Positions 17,166-25,720 of a stretch of DNA of 64,000 nt are shown here, in pieces (the first letter of the stretch is position 1; each line of letters starts with the position of its first letter). The notes beneath the pieces are model-generated. The model saw nothing but the letters and a program-made list of their open reading frames with translations, was not told the DNA's origin and did no database searches. The position numbers and the translations under genes are program-made. The stretch comes from Methylobacterium sp. PvR107. Its GTDB lineage: Bacteria; Pseudomonadota; Alphaproteobacteria; Rhizobiales; Beijerinckiaceae. The DNA is taken from positions 3,747,501 through 3,811,500 of the forward strand of contig NZ_JAFIBW010000001.1 in the NCBI RefSeq assembly GCF_017833295.1. The letters are read 5' to 3'.

Positions 17166-18142
17166 GCGCCTACGTCGAAGTCACCGACCTGCGCCGCCGG
17201 TTCGATGTCTCGAAACCCTGGCTCAACCGGGTGATCGAGCGCGAGCCCCGGAAATTCCTCACCGCGGTGGACCGGGTCGGCTTCACGATCGAGAAGGGCG
17301 AGACCTTCGCGATCGTCGGCGAATCCGGCTCCGGCAAATCGACGGTGGCGCGGATGGTGGTCGGCCTGCTGCCGCCGAGCGCTGGCGAGGTGACGATCAC
17401 CGGCGTCTCGATGACCGATCCGCGCCAGGCTGCCGCCCGGCGACGCCTGCGGGCGCGCATCCAGATGATCTTCCAGGACCCCTACGCGTCCATGAACCCG
17501 CGCTGGCGGGTGGGGAAGATCATCGCCGAGCCGATCCGGGCCTTCAACCTGATCCACGGCGAGGGGGCGATCCGCGCCCGGGTCAGCGAGCTGCTCGGCC
17601 TCGTCGGGCTCCACCCGGACGACGCGCGAAAATACCCGCACGAATTTTCCGGCGGCCAGCGCCAGCGGGTGGCGATCGCGCGGGCGCTGGCGAGCCAGGC
17701 GGAGTTCCTGGTGGGCGACGAGCCGACCTCGGCGCTCGACGTCTCGGTGCAGGCGCAGATCCTCAACCTGATGCGCGACCTGCAGGACCGGCTCGGCCTC
17801 ACCTACCTGTTCATCTCCCACAACCTGGCCGTGGTCCGCCACATGGCGACCCGGGTGGGGGTGATGTATCTCGGCCGCCTCGTGGAGGTCGCCGCCGCCA
17901 AGGACCTTTTCGCCAGGCCCCGCCATCCCTACACGCGGATGCTCCTCGACGCGGTGCCCGACCTCGCCCATGTCGGCCGCGCCCGGGTGCCGGTCTCCGG
18001 CGAGATCCCGAACCCGATCGACCCGCCGCCCGGCTGCACCTTCAACCCGCGCTGCCCGCTGGCGAACGACCGCTGCCGCGCCGAGGTCCCGGCGCTCCGC
18101 GACGGCGTCGCCTGCCACGCCGTGCAGGAGGGGCGGGCCTGA
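17162..18142 (+). CDS. peptide ABC transporter ATP-binding protein, DppF/OppF type
   Basis: 326 residues from GTG at 17162, overlapping the DppD-like stop. Walker A GESGSGKSTVARM, signature EFSGGQRQRVAIARAL, Walker B FLVGDEPTSALD, and the C-terminal PPGCTFNPRCPLANDRC motif. Forms the ATPase heterodimer with its neighbour. Last gene of the transporter operon. A weak GGGTC/GACCC hairpin (18143-18159) follows the stop without a clear T-run. Confidence 0.95.
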   Translation: MSAYVEVTDLRRRFDVSKPWLNRVIEREPRKFLTAVDRVGFTIEKGETFAIVGESGSGKSTVARMVVGLLPPSAGEVTITGVSMTDPRQAAARRRLRARIQMIFQDPYASMNPRWRVGKIIAEPIRAFNLIHGEGAIRARVSELLGLVGLHPDDARKYPHEFSGGQRQRVAIARALASQAEFLVGDEPTSALDVSVQAQILNLMRDLQDRLGLTYLFISHNLAVVRHMATRVGVMYLGRLVEVAAAKDLFARPRHPYTRMLLDAVPDLAHVGRARVPVSGEIPNPIDPPPGCTFNPRCPLANDRCRAEVPALRDGVACHAVQEGRA

Positions 18143-18390
18143 GGGTCGGGCACGGACCCGTTCCGGTGCGCGCGCTCGCTGATGCGAGGGCGCGATCGCT
18201 CGAACAGGCGTGAACGCTTCGGCATACACCGGCGCGGCCGGCGCAACATGCAGCCTCCGCTGGACGAGGCTGGAGGGCGTACCGCACGAATCTCGGCCGG
18301 CCCGGCGACGCCTGCCCGGCGCCCGGGAGACGCCGGCGGTCAGGCGGAGCTGACCGTCGGCGCGAAGCCCGGTTTCGCGGTCTTGACCGA

Positions 18391-18828
18391 TCAGATCTCG
18401 AACCCGGTCAGACCGTGACCATGATGCGTCTCGAGACCATGAGCATTGGCCGCGAGAGAAGGGTCGAGCGAGCCTGTGCTCGTGGTCCCGGTCTGCTCCG
18501 CATGGGGCTGTGTCGCACCCTCCTGTGTCGCTGATGCGGTGAGCACCTGCGTTGTCGGTGACGAGGCCGATCCCCGCACGGTGACGGTGACGCTCTGCTG
18601 GGCTGTGCCGCCGTGGCCGTCATCGACGGTGACGGTGAAGCGCTCGACCCGGGTCTGGCCCTGCTCGAGGGTTGCGACCGCGCTGTGGTCGACGCTGTAA
18701 TCCCACGCGATGGTGCCGGAGCCGGTGCTGGATCCGGGCTCCTTGGCGATCCGGGCGGCGAGGCGGCCGACCGTGCCGTCGGCGGGGGTGACCGTGGTCG
18801 GCAAGGATCTGAGCGAGATCCGCGGCAA
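18391..18828 (-). pseudogene. VCBS-repeat type I secreted protein, C-terminal remnant
   Basis: The frame encodes the end of a VCBS/cadherin-like adhesin: GTIAWDYSVDHSAVATL and RVERFTVTVDDGHGGTAQQS make one VCBS repeat, followed by a Thr/Ser-rich linker and the terminus HGHGLTGFEI. No signal or start region exists; such proteins are usually many hundreds of residues long. Similarity stops near 18800, exactly where a 5'-truncated HlyD gene begins on the other strand. The last residues match the end of the 19737 protein (LTGFEF), suggesting a common secretion signal. Reads as a broken gene, although a short product cannot be excluded. Confidence 0.65.
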
Positions 18829-19336
18829 GTGGTCGGAACTGGTGGAGAAGCGGGTCGCGGCCGAGGATCAGCTCAAGCGCGTGGACCTGCGCGCGCCTCA
18901 GGACGGCGTGGTGCATCAGCTGGCCGTGCACACGATCGGCGGCCTGGTGACGCCGAGCGAGCCGGCGATGCTGATCGTGCCCAGCGGCGATCAGCTGGCG
19001 GTCGAGGTACGGATCCAGCCGCAGGACATCGACCACGTGTGTCCCGATCAGGCCGCGCTGCTGCGGTTCTCAGCCTTCAGCCAACGTACGACGCCGGAGA
19101 TCGAAGGCCGGGTGAGTCGGGTCTCGGCGGACGTGAGTACCGATTCGAAGACTGGCGCCAGCTACTACGTGGCGCGGATCACGGTGCCGGAGGAGCAGCA
19201 GGCCCGCCTGGGTGAGGTGAAGCTGGTTGCGGGCATGCCGGTCGAGGCGTTCCTGCAGATCGGCGCGCGCTCGGTCATCAGCTACCTGACCAAACCGCTG
19301 ACCGACCAGATCGCGAAGGCGTGGCGCGAGCGGTAG
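18788..19336 (+). pseudogene. HlyD-family type I secretion adaptor, C-terminal remnant
   Basis: About 180 residues matching only the C-terminal 40 percent of a type I secretion membrane-fusion protein: end of the coiled coil (LVEKRVAAEDQLKRVDLRAP), lipoyl half (GVVHQLAVHTIGGLVTP), beta-barrel (RIQPQDIDHV, SAFSQRTTPEIEGRV) and the closing SYLTKPLTDQIAKAWRER. The N-terminal membrane anchor and most of the coiled coil, about 260 residues, are absent. The GTG at 18788 is only the first start in frame, with no ribosome binding site. Without the anchor it should not work in secretion. No type I ABC ATPase is nearby. Confidence 0.75.
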
Positions 19337-19603
19337 CGCCGGCCCGCCGCGCGGCATGCCCGAGACTTCGGCCCCCGTGCGGTTCTCCATCCGGCCGACG
19401 TTCGGCCGGCCGTTCAACGGCGGCGGATCGGATCCGGGTCGGGGTTGTTCGCGCGACGGCCGCAACCGACGAGGCCTGTACCAGCATCCAGATTTAATTG
19501 TTCGCCCCATCGAAAGTCATATTGTCGAAAAATGTGATGGTATATCTGAGTTTGGTCCCCAGATAATCGCTTTCTGCTTGATATAGCCCGCGAAAATGCG
19601 GTT

Positions 19604-19629
19604 ATCTCGACGATTTTATCTTTCGAGAT
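19604..19629. promoter_or_regulatory. inverted repeat in AT-rich upstream region
   Basis: ATCTCGA and TCGAGAT, 7 bp each, separated by 12 bases, in the AT-rich stretch 19490-19700 that precedes the secreted Ser-rich protein. A regulator site is possible; chance occurrence is not excluded. Confidence 0.3.
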
Positions 19630-19652
19630 GGCGTGATCGATCTTTCCTGTGA

Positions 19653-19682
19653 TTGAAAGGATCGCTTATCATGGGGTATGAA
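19653..19682 (+). promoter_or_regulatory. candidate sigma70-type promoter for the 19737 gene
   Basis: TTGAAA at 19653 and GTATGA/TATGAA ending at 19682, with 17-18 bases between them, about 55 bases before the start codon, inside a locally AT-rich region. Consensus match only. Confidence 0.4.
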
Positions 19683-19736
19683 TCGGCGGCGCGAGTTCTT
19701 CCGACGCACTTAAGCCTGTAAAATGGGGGATGTACC

Positions 19737-20660
19737 GTGACTCTGATTACAAAAAATGATTACGCCGGCCGTACCGACAGTTCTGCGCAGGGCCTGCATT
19801 TCATCACGGCCTCCGCGCGTCAACCGGCCAGGCAGGATGGGGACGAGGCCGGTGCCGGCAATGCGCCGCCTATCTTTGTATCCGACGACGTCAACTCGGC
19901 GTTTCTCGATGACTTCGTGAAGTCCGACATCGACGACATCGACGACGTCGCGACAGGGTGGCAGTCCATCTTTGCCCCTGTGCCCAAGGCGCGCGCGGAT
20001 CAGTACGCCGTGCCCTCGGCCGATAGCAGCCACTTCAGCGCCTCGGGCGGGCATATGCAGGGCGTCGGAACCTCGTCCTCCGGCAGCCGCCACTTCGGCG
20101 CCGCCTCGGACGGGGACGCGCACGGCGTCGAGATCCCGTCCTCCGGCAATGGTCATCTGAGCAAGTCTTCGGACGGAAGTGCGCGCGCCGCTGGTGCTTC
20201 ATCGGACGACAGCAAGCATGTCAAAATCAACGTGGCCGATGACAGCCTTCACAATGTTGATGCTCCGTCGTCCGTCAAATTCGGCACGCTGACAACCAGT
20301 GGCGAGAAGGCGCCCGAATGGACCGGGGACGAGATCTCTTCGGGCTCGAAGGTCGCCCGCAAGTCCGTCGGGGTCTCCGTCCATAATCACACGGAAAGCG
20401 AATCCTTTGTTCCCGCCGTGGATGATGATCACGGCGGCGCGATCGACCGCGCCGTGAGCGAATTGCTGCAGGGCTCCACATCGTCCTCATCCGCGGCACT
20501 GGGCGTGCGCGGCGATACGGTCTCTGATTTCACCCCGACTCAGAACCACATCAATACCGGCAGTCTGACGGATATCGGCGCGATTACAGGTTTCTCCACG
20601 GAGAGCGCTCACCCGGTAGACGTCCATCATGCTCTCGGATTGACCGGCTTCGAATTCTGA
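19737..20660 (+). CDS. Ser/His/Asp-rich repetitive protein, candidate type I secretion substrate
   Basis: 307 residues from GTG at 19737, with GGGGGA six bases upstream. No N-terminal signal or membrane segment. Residues 96-180 consist of four tandem units of 21-22 residues (consensus x-x-H-[FLV]-x-x-x-x-[DG], closing with S-S or D-D). The protein is acidic, low in Cys, rich in Ser, His, Asp and Gly. It ends VHHALGLTGFEF, nearly the same as the VCBS remnant at 18391 (HGHGLTGFEI). A shared C-terminus with no N-terminal signal fits a type I secretion substrate, and the neighbouring HlyD remnant agrees. His/Asp clusters could bind metal. Family unknown to me. Confidence 0.75.
   Translation: MTLITKNDYAGRTDSSAQGLHFITASARQPARQDGDEAGAGNAPPIFVSDDVNSAFLDDFVKSDIDDIDDVATGWQSIFAPVPKARADQYAVPSADSSHFSASGGHMQGVGTSSSGSRHFGAASDGDAHGVEIPSSGNGHLSKSSDGSARAAGASSDDSKHVKINVADDSLHNVDAPSSVKFGTLTTSGEKAPEWTGDEISSGSKVARKSVGVSVHNHTESESFVPAVDDDHGGAIDRAVSELLQGSTSSSSAALGVRGDTVSDFTPTQNHINTGSLTDIGAITGFSTESAHPVDVHHALGLTGFEF
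20022..20276 (+). repeat. four tandem 63-66-bp coding repeats
   Basis: Units start at 20022, 20085, 20148 and 20211, encoding DSSHFSASGGHMQ..., SRHFGAASDGDAH..., NGHLSKSSDGSAR... and SKHVKINVADDSLH.... Protein spacing is regular but the sequence is diverged, so they are old duplications. Confidence 0.65.
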
Positions 20661-21346
20661 TTCCGCAGCCGGCTTATTGTCCTTCCCGGTCTGGATGCCA
20701 CGCGATCGGGAAGGGATGAAAGACGTGCTCGTCCGACAGGGATAGACAGGCGCTCGCGAGGGACATGACGTTCGCACGTCTGCAACCGACAGACGTCGCG
20801 ACGTCTCGATGGGCGTACCGCCCGAACAAGCCCGACCGACCGATCCGCTGCGGGCCGGGATTTCGGCCGCGGCCCGCAGCACGATCCTGGCCTGCCCCGG
20901 CCGCGGCCGGCGCCCCAACAGGGTCTGACCTGGTTACCTGCTCGCCCGCACGCATGACCCGCCACGCCGCGCGGATGTCCAGGTTCGCGGCCGGTTCCGC
21001 AGCAGATGCTCGTTCGGGCCTGGGCGCCCGTTGCGGCACGCGCCGAAGCCGTTCTGCCGCGCTCTGCTCTCGCTGACCGGATCCGCATCCTCCCTCCGGT
21101 AATGGATGGGTTGCAGCTCCGGGGCGAAGACAACCGACGCGGTAAGGCTGTCCCGAAACGGCGTCCCGAAGCGCGGTAAGAACCGTCCCAAGGGCGGCCG
21201 CAAAGCATCTCTTTTCCCTCATCGGGTCCCAATTCGGAACACAAGGGTACTCAGTTCCCGGCCTGTGAATTGCTGGACTTCGACCATCCGACCGCGCGTC
21301 TCTTGCGGGCGAAGCTTGTCAGAGGCGGCAGAAGCGGTTGCGAGAC
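20661..21346. other. 686-bp gap without a convincing gene
   Basis: Open frames here on both strands are arginine/proline-rich GC shadows without domains or ribosome binding sites. An imperfect inverted repeat TTCCCG...CGGGAA near 20684-20714 could end transcription of the upstream gene. Nothing else is recognised. Confidence 0.5.
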
Positions 21347-21358
21347 ATGGTCGCCAGC

Positions 21359-22693
21359 ATGATGGACATGGATCGCAGGCTGATCCTCCGGGGGCTTGCC
21401 GCAACGGCGGCCGCGACGATGGCCGGTTCCTCCGCGCGGGCGGCTGAGCGCCGGACCTACGATGCGCCGCCGGAGCGGGCCGCCGATTTCGTCGGCCGGA
21501 TCGGCGTCAATGTGCATCTGGCCCAGAAGGGCACCGTCTACGACAGATATTATGAGGGCTCGATCCTGCGGGCGATCGAAGATCTTTCGATCAAGCAGAT
21601 CCGGCAAGGGGTCTACAGCCCGACGCCGGGTGTGACCGACACGTTGTACACGCGCATGCGCGAACTGGCGCGCCTCGGTTGCCGCTTCTCGGCGGTCTGC
21701 AACGATCCGAGCGATCAATACGTCACCACGCCCCCATCCGCACTTCCGCTGATCTACGAGCGATGTGACGGGGCGATCGACATCGTCGAGGGTGGGAACG
21801 AGCCCGCGCTCCTCGCAGACCCGACGCTCAATCCGACCCTGTCGTGGCTCCACCAGCGCGGCCTGCACGAGACCGTGCGCCGCGAGCTGGCCGGGTCGCG
21901 GATCGAGGTCGCATCGCCGAGCTACATCCAGGGCAACATCGCGCTGGCCAAACCCCTCGCGGGGTTCGCGGATCTGTCGAACCTCCACCCCTATCCGGGC
22001 ATGGAGCATCCCGAGACGCAGGGGCCTGGGCGTCTGGGTGGCTTTCGCGCGGCGATGGTCCCGGTCTGCGGCGGCGTCGCGAGCCTCATCACCGAGACCG
22101 GCTATCACACGGCGCTCGCCACAGCGTCGGCGCATCTGCCGGTCTCCGAGGCGATCCGGGCGCGCTACATGCCGCGGCTGCTCCTGTTCGCCTACCTGGC
22201 GGGCATGCGGCGCACCTATATCTACGAACTCCGCTCCAGCTTCGGCCGCGGTCCGACCGATCCCGAATCCGCCTTCGGCCTGCTGACCCACGACGGCCAG
22301 CCGACGGCGGCGTACCGGGCCGTGAAGACGCTCATCGCCCTGTTCTCGGGGCCGCGCGGACCAGCCGCCCCGTCCCCGGGGCAGACGTCGCCCCGACCAA
22401 TCGCCACGATCGGGAGCCACGAGGACGTCCAGGGGCAATGCTTCCGGCGCGAGGACGGAACGATCCTCCTGCCGCTCTGGCTGGGCGTCGCCGGTTGGGA
22501 CAGGGGCGCGCAGGCGACGCGCGTCCCGGTGAGCCGTCCCCTGCGTCTCGAATGCGGGGGACGGCGGAACGCGCTGACCGTGCACCGCTTCGATGACGAC
22601 GGCGGCAGCCGGGCGGTGTCCATGCCGCTCGAAGAGGGCGTGGGGCGGATCGAAATCTCCGATCGTCTCACGGTCCTGGAATTCGCGGCCTGA
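21359..22693 (+). CDS. exported glycoside hydrolase-like protein (clan GH-A fold)
   Basis: About 444 residues from the ATG at 21359; several starts between 21338 and 21368 are possible and none has a strong ribosome binding site. The N-terminus MDMDRRLILRGLAATAAAT with A-x-A after it is a signal peptide with Tat-like arginines. The body looks like a TIM-barrel glycosidase: GGNEPALL (near 21794) supplies the acid/base Glu after Asn expected at strand 4, and ITETGY (near 22092) the nucleophile Glu at strand 7. C-terminal 100 residues resemble a beta-sandwich. Periplasmic or secreted polysaccharide cleavage is inferred; the following acyltransferase suggests an exopolysaccharide context. Confidence 0.75.
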   Translation: MMDMDRRLILRGLAATAAATMAGSSARAAERRTYDAPPERAADFVGRIGVNVHLAQKGTVYDRYYEGSILRAIEDLSIKQIRQGVYSPTPGVTDTLYTRMRELARLGCRFSAVCNDPSDQYVTTPPSALPLIYERCDGAIDIVEGGNEPALLADPTLNPTLSWLHQRGLHETVRRELAGSRIEVASPSYIQGNIALAKPLAGFADLSNLHPYPGMEHPETQGPGRLGGFRAAMVPVCGGVASLITETGYHTALATASAHLPVSEAIRARYMPRLLLFAYLAGMRRTYIYELRSSFGRGPTDPESAFGLLTHDGQPTAAYRAVKTLIALFSGPRGPAAPSPGQTSPRPIATIGSHEDVQGQCFRREDGTILLPLWLGVAGWDRGAQATRVPVSRPLRLECGGRRNALTVHRFDDDGGSRAVSMPLEEGVGRIEISDRLTVLEFAA

Positions 22694-22853
22694 CCCGCGT
22701 CGCGCGCAACGTCCTCAACATCTTCGACCGTCGGCGTAAACCTTAATGCAATCTATAAATTGCCCAGCCCTGTCTTGGTGATTACCGTATCAGTGCTTTA
22801 TCGATCGCCAATGTAGTGAAGCGATACCGCCTCGAACCGAAGAGCTTAGATCC

Positions 22854-24095
22854 ATGCCGCAACTCGGCTCGATCACTGACCGTGTGCGGGGATCCTTTCC
22901 GGCCCTCGGCCGGCGCGCGCCCGATCTGGCTCAGCAGCTGGACGCGCATGGCGGGATCGGACCCGGCTTCCATCTCCTGCGGCACGTGCTCTCGGTGCTC
23001 ATCCTCGCGCACCATTGCCGCGTCGCGGTCATCGGTGCGGTGAATCCTGGACAGGAGACGCTCGAGACCGGCGCGGCCGCGGCCGGCGCGACAATCGTGG
23101 CGATCGGCCATGGCAAGGTCCTGGGCGGGTTTCTCCAGCCGTTCCTGTACGCGCTCGTCGGCATGTTCTTCGCCCTCAGCGGCTTCCTGATCGCCGGGAG
23201 CGCGTTGCGCACCGGCAAGGTCGGCCCGTTCCTGGCCAACCGAGGGCTGCGGATCCTGCCCGCGCTCACGATCGAGGTGACGCTCTGCGCTTTGGTGCTG
23301 GGGCCGTTCTTCACCACGCTTCCGCTGCGGCAATACTTCTCCGACCCGCTGTTCCTGAGCTACTTCGGCAACATCGTCGGTCACGTCTCGTTCGTGCTGC
23401 CGGGGGTCTTCCAGGACAATCCGTGGCCTTCGGTCGTCAATACCAATCTCTGGACGCTGCCGCCGGAGTTCTGGTGCTACCTGATCATGCTCGGGCTGAT
23501 GATCAGCGGCGTGCTCGCGACGCCGATCCGACTCACGGGGGCCGTCATCGGAATCGCGGCGATCGCCCTGGGACTCGGTCTCTACGATCCGTCAACCTAC
23601 ACGGTGCGTCACGACAACACGCATTTCACCACGTGGTACATCGTGCTGATGTTTTTCTTTGGCGTCGTCCTGTTCCTGAACGCGCGACGCGTCGTGATGA
23701 ATTTTTGGATCTTCCTGGTGTGCGGATCGCTATACTACGTCATGATGATGGCCGATGTTCTCGGCGTCGTCAGCGGCATGCTTCTGACGTACTGCATGGT
23801 CTATATCGGCATGCAGAACTTCCGCTGGTTCGACCGGATCATCAAGAAGGACCTGTCATACGGCATCTACCTGTACGGCTTCCCGCTCACGCAGGCCACC
23901 GTCGCGCTCCTGCTTCCGCACCTCGCCGACGTCCCCAAAGCGGTCTGCTTCGCCGTGATCTTCCCCGTGGTGCTGTTCCTGACCGGATCCTTCGCGTCGA
24001 TCTCGTGGGACTACATCGAGAAGCCGGCGCTCAAGCTCCGCCGCTTCCTGGTGCGCAAACCGCGGCCGCCGGCCAGCGTCGCCCAGGCGGCCTGA
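22854..24095 (+). CDS. acyltransferase family 3 membrane protein (OafA/YrhL-like)
   Basis: 413 residues from the ATG at 22854. About ten hydrophobic segments. Early motif LLRHVLSVLILAHH carries the His of acyltransferase-3 proteins, then FFALSGFLIAGSAL and NRGLRILPAL, characteristic of the family. These inner-membrane enzymes transfer acetyl or succinyl groups to sugars of lipopolysaccharide, exopolysaccharide or secondary metabolites. Separated by 160 bases, locally AT-rich, from the glycosidase gene, so it may have its own promoter. Acceptor unknown. Confidence 0.88.
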   Translation: MPQLGSITDRVRGSFPALGRRAPDLAQQLDAHGGIGPGFHLLRHVLSVLILAHHCRVAVIGAVNPGQETLETGAAAAGATIVAIGHGKVLGGFLQPFLYALVGMFFALSGFLIAGSALRTGKVGPFLANRGLRILPALTIEVTLCALVLGPFFTTLPLRQYFSDPLFLSYFGNIVGHVSFVLPGVFQDNPWPSVVNTNLWTLPPEFWCYLIMLGLMISGVLATPIRLTGAVIGIAAIALGLGLYDPSTYTVRHDNTHFTTWYIVLMFFFGVVLFLNARRVVMNFWIFLVCGSLYYVMMMADVLGVVSGMLLTYCMVYIGMQNFRWFDRIIKKDLSYGIYLYGFPLTQATVALLLPHLADVPKAVCFAVIFPVVLFLTGSFASISWDYIEKPALKLRRFLVRKPRPPASVAQAA

Positions 24096-24136
24096 GACGG
24101 GTTCCGTCCGAAGGCTTCGGTCGATGCGTTTCGTAC

Positions 24137-24227
24137 CGTCATCACGAGCGAAGCAACGTGACCCAGGGCAGCGCGCCGCCGGGATCGGGGCGCCGCCGGG
24201 CTGGCTTCGCTCCGCCCGCACAGACGG
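24137..24227. repeat. intergenic repeat family B, copy 2
   Basis: Begins CGTCATCACGAGCGAAGCAA, has the ACCCAGGGCAGCGCGC core, and ends GGCTTCGCTCCGCCCGCACA. Lies between the convergent acyltransferase and amidase genes. Confidence 0.7.
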
Positions 24228-24298
24228 CGGGCCCAAAAACGGGATGCCGGGGTGGTGCGCGGTCACGTGGTCCGGAACCTGCCCTCGGGACGAGCCTG

Positions 24299-25720
24299 CT
24301 AAATCCCGTTCGCCGAGGGCGGGACCCGGCTGCACCAGTCGTGGGCGCGCTCGTACTGGTGCGCGATCCGAAGAAGCGTGGTCTCGGCGAAGGGCCGGGC
24401 GGCGATCTGCAGGCTGATCGGCAGGCCGGCCCGGTCGAAGCCGCAAGGCAAGGCGAGGGCGGGCAGCCCCGTCAGGTTGAACGGGTAGGTCAGGCGCCAG
24501 GATGCCGCCAAGACGCTTTCTTCCCGCCCCCCGAGCGTGACGGTGGCGGAATCGGTCTTCCAGGCAGTGAGGGGCGTGGCGGGCGTGATGATCGCGTCGG
24601 CCTCCGCCAGCACAGCGGCCATCTCGGCCATGATCCGGGCCCGCACCTGCTCGGCCCGCAGGTAGTCCGGTCCGGTCACGAACCGGCCCATCTCCACCAG
24701 ATCCCGGACATCGTCGGCGAAGCCCGCCACGTGGCCCTGCGCGAGGCTGCGGTCGTGGTAGGCGGTCGAGGATGCCAGCTCGATGGCGTAGATGGCGCCG
24801 AGCCCGTAGCGCAGGGACGGCACCGTGACGTCCGTCACCGCGCAACCCTGGCCGGCGAAGAAGCGGATCGCGTCCTCGACGGCGGCGCCGATGTCCGCGT
24901 CGACCGCGTCGAAGAAGTGGTTCCGGATCACCGCGATCCGCAGGCCCCGGACCGGCTGGTCGAGGCCGGCCGTGTAGTCCGGCACCGGTGCCGACGAGGC
25001 TGCGGGATCGCCGGCGTCCGGGCCGGCCAGGATCTGCAGCATCAGGGCGGCATCGGCCACCGTCCGGGTCAGCGGCCCGGCATGGTCGAGGGACCAGGAA
25101 TGCGGCACGATCCCCGACCGCCCGATCCGGCCGTAGGTCGGCTTGAGGCCGACCACGCCGCACAGGGCGGCCGGGATGCGGATCGAGCCGCCCGTATCCG
25201 AGCCGAGGGCGGCCGGACAGAGGCGGGCGGCCAATGCGGCCCCCGAGCCGCCGCTCGAGCCGCCCGGCACCCGCGCCAGATCCCACGGGTTGCGCGCGCG
25301 CGGCGTGACGGTGCCCCAGGCGAATTCATGCATGGCGAGCTTGCCGAGGATCACCGCCCCGGCCGCGCGCAGCTTCGCCACGCAGTGGCTATCCTCCATC
25401 GGGAAGGTCAGGGCCTCGACCGCGGTGCCCGCCCGGGTCGGCAGGTCGGCCGTGGTGTAGTTGTCCTTGATGGCGACCGGGATCCCGTGCAGCGGACCGC
25501 GCGGGCCGGTCCGGGCGATCTCGGCATCGGCCGCGCGCGCCGCGTCGCGGGCGGTCGGCGACAGGCAGACGAAGCTGTTCAGGTCGCCGTCCAGGCGTTC
25601 GATCCGGTCCAGACAGGCATCCACCAGCTCGGCGCTCGACAGCTGCCGCGCCGCGATCCGGGGCGCGAGGTCCGTGATCGGTCTCTGCCAGAGGGCGTCA
25701 GTCATGGGCGCGTCAGTCAT
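24299..25720 (-). CDS. amidase (amidase-signature family, AtzF/GatA-like)
   Basis: 473 residues from ATG at 25720, overlapping the DUF1028 stop by 8 bases; a second ATG at 25705 is possible. All amidase-signature elements are present: catalytic Lys in IPVAIKDNY (about residue 80), the Gly/Ser loop [15 protein letters not shown] with cis-Ser (about residue 155) and the Ser nucleophile in [13 protein letters not shown]. It hydrolyses a C-N amide bond of a small amide or ureide; exact substrate is unknown. Last gene of the operon with the amide-type transporter and nitrilase, which supports amide nitrogen scavenging. No C-terminal allophanate-hydrolase extension is seen. Confidence 0.92.
   Translation of the reverse strand: MTDAPMTDALWQRPITDLAPRIAARQLSSAELVDACLDRIERLDGDLNSFVCLSPTARDAARAADAEIARTGPRGPLHGIPVAIKDNYTTADLPTRAGTAVEALTFPMEDSHCVAKLRAAGAVILGKLAMHEFAWGTVTPRARNPWDLARVPGGSSGGSGAALAARLCPAALGSDTGGSIRIPAALCGVVGLKPTYGRIGRSGIVPHSWSLDHAGPLTRTVADAALMLQILAGPDAGDPAASSAPVPDYTAGLDQPVRGLRIAVIRNHFFDAVDADIGAAVEDAIRFFAGQGCAVTDVTVPSLRYGLGAIYAIELASSTAYHDRSLAQGHVAGFADDVRDLVEMGRFVTGPDYLRAEQVRARIMAEMAAVLAEADAIITPATPLTAWKTDSATVTLGGREESVLAASWRLTYPFNLTGLPALALPCGFDRAGLPISLQIAARPFAETTLLRIAHQYERAHDWCSRVPPSANGI

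Noticed and set aside
18613..19215. Plus-strand frame spanning the remnant junction as one intact protein
   Set aside because: It is out of frame with the HlyD similarity and has no protein-like composition.
20674..21244. Overlapping open frames in the gap before the glycosidase gene
   Set aside because: Arg/Pro-rich, no domain, no ribosome binding site; treated as non-coding.
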